This document shows positions 33,168 through 47,200 of a stretch of DNA of 64,000 nucleotides, piece by piece; positions within the stretch are counted from its first letter, which is position 1, and every line of letters begins with the position of its first letter. Source of the DNA: Prochlorococcus sp. AG-402-P16 (GTDB lineage Bacteria; Cyanobacteriota; Cyanobacteriia; PCC-6307; Cyanobiaceae); the NCBI GenBank assembly GCA_003216295.1, contig QCJB01000006.1, positions 1-64,000 of the forward strand, given 5' to 3'. A program made the position numbers and the translations under genes. The notes below the pieces were generated by a model, which made no database searches, had not been told where the DNA came from, and saw only the letters and a program-made list of their open reading frames with translations.

Positions 33168-33434
33168 TTGCGTAATCCTAATAAGCCTGAATCCAATTTG
33201 GATCCTAATTTAAGATCTAGACTTTTGAAGGAGTCTAAAAATCCTTTTCGAGGATTAAGAAGAGCTGTATGGATTGCACTTTTTGGATCTGCTGCATTAG
33301 GTTTTTTTATTATGTTTTCCAAGATAATTACCGGAGATAACGTTTCTATTAATGACTTTGCAATCCAAACGTCTGCATTATTAATCCTCGGCGTTTTGTT
33401 ATTTAAGGATAGGAGTAAAGAAGTTGGCGATTAG
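33168..33434 (+). CDS. DUF3493 small membrane protein
   Basis: Protein of 88 residues. LLKESKNPFRGLRRAVW is the DUF3493 hallmark, followed by two membrane helices (about 32-50 and 64-80). Plant relatives (LPA3-like) help assemble photosystem II, so a thylakoid assembly role is plausible but inferred. The start is a TTG about 35 bases from the divergent tRNA-Thr. Confidence 0.75.
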   Translation: MRNPNKPESNLDPNLRSRLLKESKNPFRGLRRAVWIALFGSAALGFFIMFSKIITGDNVSINDFAIQTSALLILGVLLFKDRSKEVGD

Positions 33435-33487
33435 CTATATCTTCAATTAACTGAATATAGTTAGCTTAAAGTTGGAATTGATAGAAC

Positions 33488-36400
33488 TTAATTGGTTAAT
33501 TTTCTTCTTTGAGTTACAAGCTTGAATGCTTCTATTTGATCTCCTTCTTGCCAGTTTGCAAAACGATCGCAACCTATTCCACATTCAAAACCTGTTGAGA
33601 CATCCTTAACATCATCTTTATTTCTCTTGAGAGAATCTAAATCTCCTTCAAAAACAATTTGATTTGCTCTTCTAACTCTAACTCTGCAATTACGTTGTAT
33701 TTTTCCATTAGTTATATAGCATCCAGCGACTGCACTTTTCCCAATTGAAAATATTGCTCTTACCTCAGCAATCCCAAGATCTTCTTCTATCATTTCTGGT
33801 TCTAGAAGTCCTTCCATAGCTAATTGGATATCTTCTAATAATTTATAAATAACCTCATAATCTCTTACATCAACACCATTTGCATCAGCTGCACGTTTTG
33901 CACCCGATGCCATTGAAGTATTGAAGCCTACAATTACCGCTCCTGAGGCTGCTGCTAAGTCAACATCAGTTTCGGTTATTTCTCCAGGAGCTGATAGCAA
34001 AACTCTAACTTGCACCTCGTCTTTAGGTAATTGTTCCAGAGATCCTAAAATTGCTTCTAAGCTGCCTTGCACATCAGCTTTAAGAATTATATTGAGCTCT
34101 TTAAGTTCACCTTCGCTAGCTTGGCCAGACATTGCTGCAAGAGAAACTCGCCTAGAAGCCATTTGTTGAGCAAGTCTTGCAGCGCGAGCGTCTGTAGCTC
34201 GTTCTCCAACTACAGATCTTGCTGCTTTTTCATCTGGATATACCTCAAACTCGTCGCCTGCAGTTGGAACTTCACTGAACCCAAGAGCTTCTAATGGACA
34301 GGATGGACCAGCTTCTTTAAGTCTATTCCCATTCTCATCAACCATTGCACGTACTTTGCCTAGTACTGGACCTGCGGCTACTACATCTCCAGATTTAAGA
34401 GTACCGTTTTGAACTAGTAATGTTGCGACTGGACCTTTGGCTTTATCTAAGTGGGCTTCTATTACGGTTCCTTTTGCCAATCTTTCAGGATTTGCTTGTA
34501 AATCTTCTACTTCAGTTACAAGCAAAACCATTTCTAGAAGTTTTTCAATGTTTTCTCCTTTAACAGCACTGACAGGGACCATTACGACATCTCCTCCCCA
34601 TTCTTCGGATAATAAATCTTGCTCTGACAACTCTTGTTTAACTCTGTCAGGAGATGCTCCCTCTTTATCAATCTTATTAATTGCGACGACGATAGGAACT
34701 TTAGCTGCTCTTGCATGGCTTATAGCCTCAAGCGTTTGAGGCCTAACACCGTCATCAGCAGCTACAACCAAAATTGCTACATCAGTGACTCTAGTGCCTC
34801 GAGCTCTCATTGCTGTGAAGGCTTCATGGCCAGGAGTATCTAAAAAAGTTAGTTTTTTAGTTGATCCGTCATGCTCAGTCTCAATTTGATAAGCACCAAT
34901 ATGTTGAGTAATACCTCCTGCTTCTCCTGCGGCAACTCTTGCCTTTCTTATTGCATCTAGTAATGATGTTTTCCCATGGTCAACATGCCCCATGACAGTA
35001 ACAACAGGAGGCCGTCTTATCAAATGATTTAAATCTCCTTCCTCGATCATTTCTCCAGTCTTTTTAGCTGCTTCTTCAATATCATCTTGGAGTACAGGTA
35101 CTCCGAACTCCTCTGCAACTGTCTCGATAGTCGCTAGATCTAAGGATTGAGTTACCGTGGCAGTAATTCCTTTGAAAAATAAAGACTTTATGATTTCAGA
35201 GCTTTCGACACTTAACTTGTCAGCGAGTTCTTGAACTGTAAGATTATCTTCTGGAACTACTATCATTTCTGGCCTTACAAGCTTTGCCTCTCTGGCGGCT
35301 CTTAATTCCATTGCGCGTCTTCGTTGTCTTTGTCGAGTTGTTTCTTTTTTTCGTTTTTTGAGAGCAGTTAAAGGTTTTCCATTATTTTTCTTACCTGACT
35401 TGGGTTTCGATGGTCTGGCTAAGCTAGCCGATAGAACCACTGCTTGTTGTTCTCCAGCAAATCCACTCGTTTCAGTGGTTAGAGCATCATCATTTTCTCC
35501 AATAATGTGAACTTTTTGGCGTTGTTTTTGTGGAGATTTATTTCTTAAAGCATCTAGTTTTGCACTGTCATCCCAATCAGGCCTGCCTGACTTTCTTGGG
35601 ACCGGAGTGCTTCCAGGTCTATGAGGAGGCTTTTTAGGAGCGGCTGGAGTGGGCCTATTTACTGGTGGCCTTGCGCTATCAGAGCCTTCTCGTTTTGATT
35701 TGGCATTTGTTGGTGTATCTGTTCTTCTTTGAGGGGGGGGGGTTGGCCTTGCTTGAGGTTTTTGCAGTTGCATTAATTCACTTGGTGCAACTGGCTTTCT
35801 CATCCCAGACGGAACTCCAGGACGATTATTAGTACGAGAAGGACTTCCAGAAGTTCTATTAGGAACTCCAGGCCTATTTTGACCGCCTCCTCTGCCTGGA
35901 GAACCAGTTCGAGGAGGTCCTCCAGCAGTCCGACTATTGAATTGACGGTTTTGAGCTTGAATAGGCCTATTAGGAGCACCACCTCGGTTAGAACCTTGCT
36001 TGCTAGGAGCGCCTGGACGAGTTGGACCTCCTACTCGGTTATTTGATATGGGTCGATTTGGTAATCCTTGTCGATTTACGGTTCCTGGCCTTTTTGGCGC
36101 TCCAGGTCTTGAGGGTATTGTTGGCTTATTTGTTAAGTCATTATTTTGGGATTTGTTTAAAGGTTTTTCCCTTCGAATGGGAGCTCCAACAAGTTCCAGT
36201 GTGCTCCCTCTCTTAGGGGGCTGTGGAGACTTTGATGGTGCATTTTGTATAGGTTGATTTTTAATCCGTTGAGGATTATTAAGGGGGGCAACTTTCTGTG
36301 GTGAAATATTATTTTGTTTTGCTTTGGGTCTCTGATTATTGATTGGAGGTTGTTTTTTATCTTGAATGTTTAACTGGGGTCTACTTGGAGGAGCTAATGG

Positions 36401-37036
36401 AGGCTTTGGTCGTGGGCGATTAGTTAATTCTGCTTTATTAATTGGTTGGTTGGTTGGTCCAGACTTTTTTTGTTGAATATTTAACTGACTAGATTTGTTT
36501 TGTTCGGGAATAATTAAGTTCTTCTTTGCCTGATCTCCATCTCTAGAAATACTTGGTTTATTTTCTTCTCTTGGTTGAGGGGGGAGAGGCTTATTTGGCT
36601 TAGAAGGGGCAGTTATTTGTTTTTCAGTTGATTTATTTTGTAATAGTTGAGGGTTTCTAATAGAAGAAGGGGCATTTGGAGATTCAATTAAAGTTTGAGT
36701 AGGTTTTTGAGGGACTTTTAGGGTTGATTTGGTATGAGCTGATCTATTTGGAGTCCTTTGCTTTATTTCTGGCTTTTGAGCTTTTTGTGTTTTGGAAGGA
36801 CTTTTTTTAACTGAAAGGATTTCTTTTTCTAGTTTTTCAGTTGGTTTCTTTATTTTACTAGTCCCAGAATTCTTTTTCAGAAAATCTTTAATTCGGTTCG
36901 CTTCAAGATTGCTAATTGAACTGCTATGACTCTTTGCTGCAATAGCAAGTTTCCTAGCTGCGTCTAGCACATCTTTATTGTCAAGGCTCAAGTCCTTAGA
37001 CAATTCATAAATTCTGATTTTGCCGCTGCTGGTCAT
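33488..37036 (-). CDS. infB: Translation initiation factor IF-2
   Basis: Protein of 1182 residues that delivers initiator tRNA to the 30S subunit. A short N-terminal domain ([20 protein letters not shown]) precedes a long basic Pro/Asn/Arg-rich linker (about 60-570), an IF2_N domain ([20 protein letters not shown]), and the G domain with [12 protein letters not shown] near residue 683, DTPGHEAF and NKIDKE. The C-terminal domains bind fMet-tRNA. A C10 tract near residue 432 encodes PPP and would be slippage-prone. It is last of the rimP-nusA-ylxR-infB operon. Confidence 0.97.
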   Translation of the reverse strand: MTSSGKIRIYELSKDLSLDNKDVLDAARKLAIAAKSHSSSISNLEANRIKDFLKKNSGTSKIKKPTEKLEKEILSVKKSPSKTQKAQKPEIKQRTPNRSAHTKSTLKVPQKPTQTLIESPNAPSSIRNPQLLQNKSTEKQITAPSKPNKPLPPQPREENKPSISRDGDQAKKNLIIPEQNKSSQLNIQQKKSGPTNQPINKAELTNRPRPKPPLAPPSRPQLNIQDKKQPPINNQRPKAKQNNISPQKVAPLNNPQRIKNQPIQNAPSKSPQPPKRGSTLELVGAPIRREKPLNKSQNNDLTNKPTIPSRPGAPKRPGTVNRQGLPNRPISNNRVGGPTRPGAPSKQGSNRGGAPNRPIQAQNRQFNSRTAGGPPRTGSPGRGGGQNRPGVPNRTSGSPSRTNNRPGVPSGMRKPVAPSELMQLQKPQARPTPPPQRRTDTPTNAKSKREGSDSARPPVNRPTPAAPKKPPHRPGSTPVPRKSGRPDWDDSAKLDALRNKSPQKQRQKVHIIGENDDALTTETSGFAGEQQAVVLSASLARPSKPKSGKKNNGKPLTALKKRKKETTRQRQRRRAMELRAAREAKLVRPEMIVVPEDNLTVQELADKLSVESSEIIKSLFFKGITATVTQSLDLATIETVAEEFGVPVLQDDIEEAAKKTGEMIEEGDLNHLIRRPPVVTVMGHVDHGKTSLLDAIRKARVAAGEAGGITQHIGAYQIETEHDGSTKKLTFLDTPGHEAFTAMRARGTRVTDVAILVVAADDGVRPQTLEAISHARAAKVPIVVAINKIDKEGASPDRVKQELSEQDLLSEEWGGDVVMVPVSAVKGENIEKLLEMVLLVTEVEDLQANPERLAKGTVIEAHLDKAKGPVATLLVQNGTLKSGDVVAAGPVLGKVRAMVDENGNRLKEAGPSCPLEALGFSEVPTAGDEFEVYPDEKAARSVVGERATDARAARLAQQMASRRVSLAAMSGQASEGELKELNIILKADVQGSLEAILGSLEQLPKDEVQVRVLLSAPGEITETDVDLAAASGAVIVGFNTSMASGAKRAADANGVDVRDYEVIYKLLEDIQLAMEGLLEPEMIEEDLGIAEVRAIFSIGKSAVAGCYITNGKIQRNCRVRVRRANQIVFEGDLDSLKRNKDDVKDVSTGFECGIGCDRFANWQEGDQIEAFKLVTQRRKLTN

Positions 37037-37096
37037 TAATGTTGTGCTTGAACTATGGATTTGGTTTTTGAGTTAATTTATATCTCTTCATCCTCA

Positions 37097-37372
37097 TCAT
37101 GCCTCAGTATCTGAATCAATGCAGGTATTAAGTTGTTTTTGGAGCATATTGAAAACGCTTGAACAAACATTACATCTCAAGGCTTTTTGCAATCGTTTTC
37201 GCTTCCAAGCTTCTTCAAGGCATGATTCAGTTCGACAGACATAAGCTGATCTTCCCATTCCTCCGTAGAGAACTACTCCATTCTGAAAATCTCTTGTAAC
37301 TCTTAAGAGGTACTTGCGATCAAGAACTTTCTTGCAAGCTACACATCTACGCAGAATGGGACTTTGACTCAC
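37097..37372 (-). CDS. ylxR: YlxR-family RNA-binding protein (DUF448)
   Basis: Protein of 91 residues with RRCVACKKVLDRKYLLRV and GRSAYVCRTESCLEEAWKRK, the conserved YlxR elements. In Firmicutes the orthologue (RnpM) binds RNase P RNA, and a nucleic-acid-binding role is likely here too. Its ATG overlaps the nusA stop, and infB follows, the standard order for this operon. Confidence 0.93.
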   Translation of the reverse strand: MSQSPILRRCVACKKVLDRKYLLRVTRDFQNGVVLYGGMGRSAYVCRTESCLEEAWKRKRLQKALRCNVCSSVFNMLQKQLNTCIDSDTEA

Positions 37373-38808
37373 CGCGTTCCTTCCTCTTCATCAATTTCTT
37401 CATTTTGACTAAATTCTTTATCTTCAGGGGATTTCTCAAGGTTACTTTCAGGAGGTGTGATTTCTGAATCATCAGAGTTAATCTCTGTTGATTGTTCATC
37501 TGGGAACTCCTCTTCGTCTTCTGGTAAAGGATAAAGCTGTCTTAATCGTTCATCTTCCTCGGCTCTTGCAGCTTGCTCTGCTTCCAATCTTTGCTCAGCT
37601 TCTCTTTGTAAAGACTCTTCTTCTTCTCTTTGAGTAATCAGCTCAGCAACTTCAGAATCTTCCGCTTCTTGATCATATTCCTGAGAATTCTTTATATCTA
37701 TTTTCCACCCAGTAAGCCTTGCGGCCAATCTTACATTTTGCCCTTCACGACCAATGGCAAGACTAAGTTGATCTGGAGGGACTAAAACATGAGCATGCTG
37801 ACCTTCAGGATCGACAAGTCTAACTACCTCAACTCTTGCGGGGCTTAATGAATTGCAAATATATTGAATAGGGTCAGATGACCATCGGATTACATCTATT
37901 TTTTCGCCGCGAAGTTCATTTACTACTTGTTGAATTCGAGCTCCCCTAGCACCTATACAAGCGCCTACTGGATCGACTTCTCTTTCAATGCTATCCACAG
38001 CTACTTTGGTTCTCGGACCAACAGCTCTTGAAGGAGGATTTGCTTCACGAGCAACAGCAACAATACGAACTGAACCCTCTTGAATTTCGGGAACTTCATT
38101 TTCAAATAAATAAACAACGAGTCCTGCGTTTGATCTGCTTACAAAAAGCTGGGGTCCTCGTCTTGGGACTTCACTAACTTCTTTAAGGAAAACTTTAAAT
38201 GTTGCATTTGCTCGATAATTATCATTTGGTAATTGGTCTCGCCTTGGGAGTTCTGCCTCTACTTCTGGTCTTCCTAGACCTGAACTAACTGCCATGATCA
38301 CTGATTGCCTCTCAAATCTGATTACTCTTGCTGTTAAAACAGGATCTTCTAAATCAGCAAATTCTTCTTGAATCATTCTTCTTTGCTGGTCTCTCAATTT
38401 TTGAGCCAAAACTTGTTTAGTTGTAGCCGCAGCCATTCTTCCGAAATCTTCTTTTTCGGGGGTCACATCTAGTACTACCGTGTCTCCCACTTGAGCATCA
38501 TCAGCAACTTGCATAACTTCTGCTATTGCTATTTGATGATCTTCACTCTCTACTTCTTCGACAATGATTTTGCTTGCTAGGACCCTATAGCCTTCTTCAT
38601 CTAAATCAAGACCCACATCAAAATTACTGAAGTAGTCCTCTTCGAATGGATCTTCACTAATGCCTAAGTAAAGAGTTTTTCGATATCTTTCGTAACCTTT
38701 AAGTAGAGCTTCTCTTAAGGCAGCTTCAACAACTTGTGATGGAAGCTTTTTTTCCTCACTTATGTCTTCGATTAAGTTATTTAAGCCAGGGAGTAGAACA
38801 AGAGCCAT
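37369..38808 (-). CDS. nusA: Transcription termination/antitermination factor NusA
   Basis: Protein of 479 residues. It has the NusA N-terminal domain (about 1-130, with VEAALREALLKGYERYRK), an S1 domain (VGDTVVLDVTPE and later), and two KH domains with GACIGARGARIQQVVNEL and LAIGREGQNVRLAARLTGW. The C-terminus (about 385-479) is a long acidic coiled tail instead of the E. coli-type acidic repeats, normal for cyanobacteria. It modulates pausing, termination and antitermination. It overlaps ylxR by four bases. Confidence 0.96.
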   Translation of the reverse strand: MALVLLPGLNNLIEDISEEKKLPSQVVEAALREALLKGYERYRKTLYLGISEDPFEEDYFSNFDVGLDLDEEGYRVLASKIIVEEVESEDHQIAIAEVMQVADDAQVGDTVVLDVTPEKEDFGRMAAATTKQVLAQKLRDQQRRMIQEEFADLEDPVLTARVIRFERQSVIMAVSSGLGRPEVEAELPRRDQLPNDNYRANATFKVFLKEVSEVPRRGPQLFVSRSNAGLVVYLFENEVPEIQEGSVRIVAVAREANPPSRAVGPRTKVAVDSIEREVDPVGACIGARGARIQQVVNELRGEKIDVIRWSSDPIQYICNSLSPARVEVVRLVDPEGQHAHVLVPPDQLSLAIGREGQNVRLAARLTGWKIDIKNSQEYDQEAEDSEVAELITQREEEESLQREAEQRLEAEQAARAEEDERLRQLYPLPEDEEEFPDEQSTEINSDDSEITPPESNLEKSPEDKEFSQNEEIDEEEGTR

Positions 38809-38863
38809 CGAGGATGGGATATGGAGATGTGAATGATTGGATTAGATAGTTAATATCTAGATT

Positions 38864-39331
38864 TTAACCAGAAGGTGTTGTAAGTCGGACTTCGATAACA
38901 TCCTCAACTGGGATTCGTTGGATTTTCCCCTTTTGATTTATCTGTAATTCATTATCAGCCCTTTTTAGAAGCAAACCAACTGTTTGTTGTTCAATTTTTT
39001 TTAAATCCTGATAAGTAACTTTAATTGGAAAACCTTTGAAGATTTCAAAATCTTTGTTTTCAGTTAAAATTTCTCCAACTCCCTCGCTGCTTATTTCTAA
39101 AGTAAAAGGCCTATTTAAAATTGATGAGTTCTCAATTTCTTCATCTAAAAGATTACTAAGGATAGTGCAATCATTAATAGTGACCTTTTTATTATGGGCT
39201 TTGTGGCGGATATTTATTTGAATTAATAAAGGATTAGAATTCAACATCTTGAAAGCAGTTACATCAAAGCCATTTTTAAAAGCTGACTTTGAAGCGATGT
39301 CTCTTAAATCTTTAATGGTTTGATTAGACAA
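38864..39331 (-). CDS. rimP: Ribosome maturation factor RimP
   Basis: Protein of 155 residues that assists 30S assembly. The family signature LEISSEGVGEILTENKDFEIFKGFPIKV is a variant of LEVSSPGxxRPL, with Glu-Gly replacing the usual Pro-Gly. The start is a TTG, preceded by a small GC-rich hairpin (TCGGGC-AATTA-GCCCGA, 39347-39363). It opens the rimP-nusA-ylxR-infB operon. Confidence 0.9.
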   Translation of the reverse strand: MSNQTIKDLRDIASKSAFKNGFDVTAFKMLNSNPLLIQINIRHKAHNKKVTINDCTILSNLLDEEIENSSILNRPFTLEISSEGVGEILTENKDFEIFKGFPIKVTYQDLKKIEQQTVGLLLKRADNELQINQKGKIQRIPVEDVIEVRLTTPSG

Positions 39332-39429
39332 AAGGCAGTGTCGAAATCGGGCAATTAGCCCGAGCGGTTAAGTTTTGACCCGCCTATAAAGAGGAGGTAC
39401 CGTTCAGGCTATTAAATCTTACTAGATAA

Positions 39430-40656
<1,227 letters not shown>

Positions 40657-40692
40657 AAATCTTGCTACTGTCACTTGAAAAGGGATGACTAA

Positions 40693-41403
40693 ATGGATCT
40701 TCAAACTCAAATGAAAAAAGCGGTAGCTCAAGCTGCTGTAGATCAAATTGAAAATGGAATGGTTCTTGGCCTAGGTTCAGGTTCAACTGCAGCTTTGATG
40801 ATTGAGGCTCTTGGCCAGAAAATTAAATCAGGTTCAATTAGGGATGTTGTTGGAGTTACAACTTCTTTTCAAGGCGAAGTTCTAGCTAGTGAATTAGGAA
40901 TTCCATTAAAAACTCTTTCTGCAGTTTCAAAGATTGACTTGGCAATTGATGGAGCAGATGAAGTTGACCCAAGTTTTCAATTAATTAAAGGTGGAGGGGC
41001 ATGTCATGTGCAGGAAAAACTTGTCGCTGCTTTGGCTGAGAAATTTATAGTAGTAGTTGATTCATCCAAAATTGTTGAAAAATTGAACCTTGATTTCAAA
41101 TTACCGGTAGAAGTTCTTCCCTCTGCTTGGAAACAAGTTCAAAAAACATTGGGAAATATGGGGGGATTAGGAGATTTAAGGATGGCGCAAAAAAAAGCTG
41201 GACCTGTGGTGACTGATCAAGGGAACCTCATACTTGATTTGACCTTTAAAAATGGTATTGATCAGCCTAAGATTCTTGAATATCAGATTAATAATATTCC
41301 TGGCGTTCTTGAAAATGGACTTTTTGTAGACCTTACTGATGAAGTACTAGTGGGGAAGATAAAGAATGGAGTTGTGGAGGTTGATTCTCTTAAGAAAGTT
41401 TAG
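40693..41403 (+). CDS. rpiA: Ribose-5-phosphate isomerase A
   Basis: Protein of 236 residues interconverting ribose-5-phosphate and ribulose-5-phosphate in the Calvin cycle and pentose phosphate pathway. Motifs are [11 protein letters not shown], the active-site DGADEVD, and [14 protein letters not shown] with its catalytic Lys/Glu. Length is usual for the family. It follows the HtrA gene by 36 bases and overlaps the convergent hisD 3' end by 14 bases. Confidence 0.96.
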   Translation: MDLQTQMKKAVAQAAVDQIENGMVLGLGSGSTAALMIEALGQKIKSGSIRDVVGVTTSFQGEVLASELGIPLKTLSAVSKIDLAIDGADEVDPSFQLIKGGGACHVQEKLVAALAEKFIVVVDSSKIVEKLNLDFKLPVEVLPSAWKQVQKTLGNMGGLGDLRMAQKKAGPVVTDQGNLILDLTFKNGIDQPKILEYQINNIPGVLENGLFVDLTDEVLVGKIKNGVVEVDSLKKV

Positions 41404-42739
41404 AATCTCTAATTTTTATTGATTCGGCATGACTATGTAAACCCTCGCTTTGCGCCAGTTCTATAACTGAATTTTTTGTTTCATTAAAGGCTTCTTTAGA
41501 AAAATCTATTAATGACGTATTTTTCATAAATGTTTCGACTCCAAGAGCGCTTGAAAACCTGGCAGTGCCTGAGGTGGGAAGAGTATGATTCGGACCACCA
41601 AGATAGTCACCTATGGCTTCTGGGCTCCAAGACCCTATAAATATGGCCCCCGCATTTTTGATGCTTTCTGATAATTTTTTAGGATTTTCTACAAGTAATT
41701 CAAGATGTTCTGGTGCAAAGCTATCGCTCAATTCTGTACAAGCATCTAAGTTGTCACAAATAATGATTAAACCCCAATCCTTTATTGATTTTTTGCATAT
41801 GTCTAATCTTGGATGATTGACTAATTGACGTTCAATTTCGTGTGGTAGTTTTTCAGCTAATTTTTTATCTGTTGTTATTAATATTGCTGAGGCCAGTGGA
41901 TCATGTTCTGCTTGCGCAAGCATGTCTGATGCAACATGTTCCAACTTTGCAGAGTTATCAGCGATTATTAAAACTTCACTTGGACCAGCCAATGAATCAA
42001 TTCCTACTTTCCCGTACACATGTTTCTTAGCCAAAGTTACATAAATATTTCCTGGTCCAGTAATTACATCTACTTTAGGAATTGATTGAGTTCCATTGGC
42101 AAGTGCTCCAATGGCCTGAGCTCCTCCAATACGAAAAACTTTATTGATTCCTACGATGTGAGCTGCAGCTAAAACAGTTGTATTGATTTCTCCGAAAGAA
42201 TTTGCAGGAGAAACCATTATTGTTTGATTTACACCTGCAACATTTGCAGGAATAGCATTCATTAGAACAGTGCTTGGATATGCAGCTCTTCCACCAGGAA
42301 TATATATCCCAGCTCTTTCAACTGAACTCCATCTTCTTCCTAGCGATTCTCCATGAGGTCCAATGTAAGAAATATTTTTCGGTACTTGAAGACTATGAAA
42401 ATTTTCAATTCTTTTTTTTGCAACTAATAGTGCATCTTGCAGAGATTTAGGAGTCTTTTCCCAAGCATTCAATATTGAATCTGTTGAAACCTGCAATGGT
42501 TCAGGAACAAATCCATCAAAGCGTTGAGTGTATTGCTTGAGAGCCTCGTCACCTCTCTCTTTTACGTTCTCAAGAATATCTTTAACTACTTTGATTGCTT
42601 TTTCTTGAACCGCGCCAGATGTTCTATTGGTAATTCTTTTGAGTTGAAGCTTAGCGTTGTCAGCATCTGAGACTATTTTGATAATACATTCTTCAGAAAA
42701 GGTTTTTTCAACCCAATCTTTATTGATTATTTCCATCAT
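41390..42739 (-). CDS. hisD: Histidinol dehydrogenase
   Basis: Protein of 449 residues catalysing the last two oxidations in histidine synthesis (histidinol to histidine), zinc-dependent and NAD-linked. Motifs include [43 protein letters not shown] and FAPEHLEL, and C-terminal [15 protein letters not shown] with zinc and substrate ligands. Length is normal. It is a single gene on the minus strand, convergent with rpiA. Confidence 0.97.
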   Translation of the reverse strand: MMEIINKDWVEKTFSEECIIKIVSDADNAKLQLKRITNRTSGAVQEKAIKVVKDILENVKERGDEALKQYTQRFDGFVPEPLQVSTDSILNAWEKTPKSLQDALLVAKKRIENFHSLQVPKNISYIGPHGESLGRRWSSVERAGIYIPGGRAAYPSTVLMNAIPANVAGVNQTIMVSPANSFGEINTTVLAAAHIVGINKVFRIGGAQAIGALANGTQSIPKVDVITGPGNIYVTLAKKHVYGKVGIDSLAGPSEVLIIADNSAKLEHVASDMLAQAEHDPLASAILITTDKKLAEKLPHEIERQLVNHPRLDICKKSIKDWGLIIICDNLDACTELSDSFAPEHLELLVENPKKLSESIKNAGAIFIGSWSPEAIGDYLGGPNHTLPTSGTARFSSALGVETFMKNTSLIDFSKEAFNETKNSVIELAQSEGLHSHAESIKIRDSKLS

Positions 42740-42766
42740 GAACTTTTGGTTATTGGTCCAATTTGA

Positions 42767-43153
<387 letters not shown>

Positions 43154-43202
43154 GAACAAATAATCTAGAATTTAAAATAGAAATTCCACATTATTTTCTA
43201 TT

Positions 43203-43994
43203 TTGAGCGATCAAAAAAGATCAATTATAGATAGCCATTGTCATATTGTTTTCTCTAATTTTGATGAAGATAGAGAAAAAGTAGCTCAAAGGTGGCGTTC
43301 TGAAGGGGTTAAAGCTCTTTTGCATGCATGTGTAGAACCTTCTGAAATTCCTGCTATTAGATTAATTGCTGATCAATTTCAGGAACTCCGTTATTCAGTT
43401 GGAGTCCATCCATTGGATTTTAATCATTGGGGACCAGAGACTTTAAACATTTTAAAAAATGCTGCACTTGATGACAGTAGAGTTGTTGCGATTGGAGAAT
43501 TAGGCCTTGATCTTTTTAAAGCAGAAAATTTAAGTGAACAATTATCTATTCTGATACCGCAACTGAACCTTGCTGCCCAATTAAATTTGCCAGTCATAGT
43601 CCATTGCAGAGATGCCGCAAAAGAAATGCTAGAAGTCTTTTCCAGCCTTTCTCAAGCTAAGACCTGCCCAAGAGGCGTAATGCATTGCTGGAGTGGAAAT
43701 GTTGAAGAGATGAGAGGATTCCTTGAACTAGGTTTTTATATAAGTTTCAGTGGGAATGTGACCTTTAAGAACGCCATTGATATTCATCAGTGTGCGATAG
43801 AAGTGCCTGAAAATAGGTTTCTAGTTGAGACTGATAGCCCTTTCTTGTCACCGGTCCCTCATCGCGGCAAGAGGAATGAGCCCTCTTTTGTGAAGTATGT
43901 AGTAGAAAAAATAGCAGATCTTAGAGGAGATAGTTTTTCTGAAATTGCAGACAAAAGTACTCAAAACGCAAGGAAATTGTTTGGGTTGCCTTAA
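43203..43994 (+). CDS. tatD: TatD-family metal-dependent hydrolase
   Basis: TIM-barrel nuclease-type protein of 263 residues. Metal ligands are visible in IIDSHCHIVF (HxH), GELGLDLF (Glu), VIVHCRDA, MHCWSG and ETDSPFL (Asp). TatD proteins are 3'-5' DNases linked to DNA repair and RNA quality control. The start is a TTG. In cyanobacteria it commonly sits between rpsT and rpoB, as here. Confidence 0.94.
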   Translation: MSDQKRSIIDSHCHIVFSNFDEDREKVAQRWRSEGVKALLHACVEPSEIPAIRLIADQFQELRYSVGVHPLDFNHWGPETLNILKNAALDDSRVVAIGELGLDLFKAENLSEQLSILIPQLNLAAQLNLPVIVHCRDAAKEMLEVFSSLSQAKTCPRGVMHCWSGNVEEMRGFLELGFYISFSGNVTFKNAIDIHQCAIEVPENRFLVETDSPFLSPVPHRGKRNEPSFVKYVVEKIADLRGDSFSEIADKSTQNARKLFGLP

Positions 43995-44135
43995 ATATCT
44001 AGATTTCCCCTAGTTAATTATCTAATTTGAGTGTAGAGTTATTTATTGTCTTGTATAGCGTGTTATTAGCGCTTCACCATTAGGTGCTACCTTTTTAGTC
44101 AGTTTGTTCGTCTATTAAGTTAATTCATTCAATAA

Positions 44136-44158
44136 CCCAGCCTTTTAGAAGGCCTGGG
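44136..44158 (+). terminator. Terminator-like hairpin upstream of rpoB
   Basis: CCCAGCCTTTTAGAAGGCCTGGG forms a GC-rich stem (one bulged C), followed after a few bases by GTTTTTCTT. It could end the rpsT-tatD unit. The 250 bases between tatD and rpoB otherwise hold no ORF and must contain the rpoB promoter. Confidence 0.6.
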
Positions 44159-44246
44159 CATATGTTTTTCTTAGTAAAGATCATTTTTGACATGAAAATA
44201 TCAAGACATCTCCCCCCGTCCTCTAAATATAAACGCAGGTCCTCGA

Positions 44247-47200
44247 ATGAGCAGAAGCGCAATTCAGGTAGCTAAAGCAGCTACATATCTGCCTGATTTG
44301 GTTGAGGTGCAAAGATCAAGTTTTAAGTGGTTCTTGGACAAAGGCTTGATAGAAGAATTAGATAATTTTTCTCCAATTACTGACTACACAGGGAAACTTG
44401 AATTACATTTTATTGGATCAGAATATAAGCTAAAGCGTCCTAGACATGATGTAGAAGAAGCTAAACGAAGAGATGCAACTTTTGCTTCTCAAATGTATGT
44501 TACATGCCGCCTAGTTAATAAAGAAACTGGGGAAATTAAAGAACAAGAAGTTTTTATAGGTGAACTTCCATTAATGACCGAACGTGGAACTTTTATAATA
44601 AATGGCGCAGAAAGAGTAATAGTTAATCAAATTGTTAGAAGCCCTGGTGTTTATTTCAAAGATGAACAAGATAAAAATGGTAGAAGAACTTATAATGCAA
44701 GTGTTATTCCTAATCGTGGAGCATGGTTAAAATTTGAAACTGATAAAAATGATTTATTGCATGTTCGAGTAGATAAAACTAGAAAAATTAATGCTCATGT
44801 CCTAATGAGGGCAATGGGTTTATCAGATAATGATGTTATAGATAAGTTGCGTCATCCTGAGTTTTACAAGAAGTCAATTGATGCGGCAAATGAAGAGGGT
44901 ATAAGTTCAGAAGATCAAGCATTATTAGAGCTTTATAAAAAGTTAAGACCGGGGGAGCCACCATCAGTTAGTGGAGGGCAACAGTTACTTCAATCAAGAT
45001 TTTTTGATCCCAAACGTTATGACTTGGGAAGAGTTGGAAGATATAAAATAAATAAAAAATTACGTTTAACTATTCCTGATAACTTAAGAACACTTACCAA
45101 TGAAGATGTCCTCTCGACTTTAGACTATTTGATTAATTTAGAATTAGATGTTGGTGGTGCAACTTTGGATGATATTGATCATTTAGGTAATAGAAGAGTT
45201 AGATCTGTGGGAGAACTCTTACAAAATCAAGTTCGTGTTGGATTAAACAGACTTGAGAGGATAATTAAAGAGAGAATGACCGTTGGAGAAACAGATTCTC
45301 TTACTCCTGCCCAATTAGTTAATCCAAAACCTTTGGTCGCTGCGATAAAAGAATTCTTTGGTTCAAGTCAATTAAGTCAATTCATGGATCAGACTAATCC
45401 ATTAGCAGAGCTAACCCATAAAAGACGTATCTCGGCTTTAGGACCAGGAGGTTTAACACGAGAAAGAGCAGGTTTTGCCGTTAGAGACATTCATCCATCT
45501 CATTACGGTAGGCTTTGCCCAATTGAGACCCCTGAAGGTCCCAATGCAGGTCTAATAAATTCACTAGCGACGCATGCCCGAGTAAATGAATATGGTTTCA
45601 TTGAAACTCCTTTTTGGAAGGTGGAAAATGGACGTTTAATAAAAGAAGGAGATCCTATTTATTTGTCAGCTGATTTAGAGGATGAATGCAGGGTCGCACC
45701 TGGTGATGTAGCTACCGACGAAGAAGGGAAAATATTGACAGAACTTGTTCCGGTGAGATATCGACAAGACTTTGAAACTGTCCCACCTGAGCAAGTTGAT
45801 TATGTCCAACTTTCACCTGTGCAGGTTATTTCAGTAGCTGCATCGTTAATTCCATTTATTGAACATGATGATGCGAACCGAGCTTTGATGGGTTCCAATA
45901 TGCAAAGACAAGCAGTTCCTCTTTTGCGTCCAGAAAGACCTCTTGTTGGGACTGGTTTAGAAACTCAAGTTGCTAGAGATTCAGGTATGGTTCCAATTTC
46001 AAAAGTAAATGGAACTGTCACTTATGTAGATGCTAATGCAATTGTCGTTACTGATGAAGAAGGAAATGACCATACTCATTACTTACAAAAATATCAGAGA
46101 TCTAATCAAGATACGTGTTTAAATCATAGGCCTATAGTTATTAATGGTGATCAAGTTATTGTTGGCCAAGTATTAGCAGATGGATCAGCATGTGAGGGAG
46201 GAGAAATCGCCCTTGGTCAAAATGTTTTAATTGCATATATGCCATGGGAGGGCTACAACTATGAAGATGCAATTCTGGTTAGCGAAAGATTAGTTACAGA
46301 TGATCTATATACCTCTGTTCACATAGAAAAATATGAAATAGAAGCACGTCAGACAAAGTTAGGTCCTGAAGAAATCACAAGAGAGATTCCAAATGTCTCA
46401 GAAGAAAGCCTTGGGAACTTGGATGAAATGGGAATTATTCGAATAGGAGCTTTTGTAGAGAGTGGAGACATACTTGTCGGGAAAGTAACTCCCAAAGGTG
46501 AATCAGACCAACCACCCGAAGAAAAACTTTTAAGAGCAATTTTTGGAGAAAAAGCCAGAGATGTTAGAGATAATTCTCTTCGAGTCCCTTCAACTGAGAG
46601 AGGAAGAGTAGTCGATGTAAGAATCTACACCAGAGAACAAGGAGATGAGTTGCCACCTGGGGCTAACATGGTAGTTAGAGTTTATGTGGCTCAGCGCAGA
46701 AAGATACAAGTTGGCGATAAAATGGCAGGTAGGCATGGTAATAAAGGAATCATTAGTAGGATTCTTCCAAGGGAGGATATGCCTTATCTTCCTGATGGTA
46801 CCCCTGTAGATATCTGCCTTAACCCCCTAGGTGTGCCAAGTCGAATGAATGTAGGACAAGTCTTTGAGCTTCTCATGGGATGGGCTGCCTCTAATTTAGA
46901 CTGTCGTGTCAAAGTTGTTCCGTTTGATGAGATGTATGGACCAGAGATGTCAAATCAGACTGTTCAAGCTTATTTGGAAAAGGCGGCTAAGCAGCCAGGA
47001 AAATCATGGGTATACAACTCTAAGGATCCTGGAAAGTTACTTCTTACAGATGGTCGAACCGGTGAACCTTTTGATCAACCAGTTGCTGTTGGTTATGCTC
47101 ACTTCTTAAAACTTGTGCATTTGGTTGATGACAAAATACATGCACGTTCTACAGGACCATATTCATTGGTTACTCAACAACCACTTGGTGGTAAGGCTCA

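Noticed and set aside
35800-36257. ORFs in other frames over the infB linker
   Set aside because: They are long open frames created by the repetitive Pro/Arg-rich linker, not independent genes.
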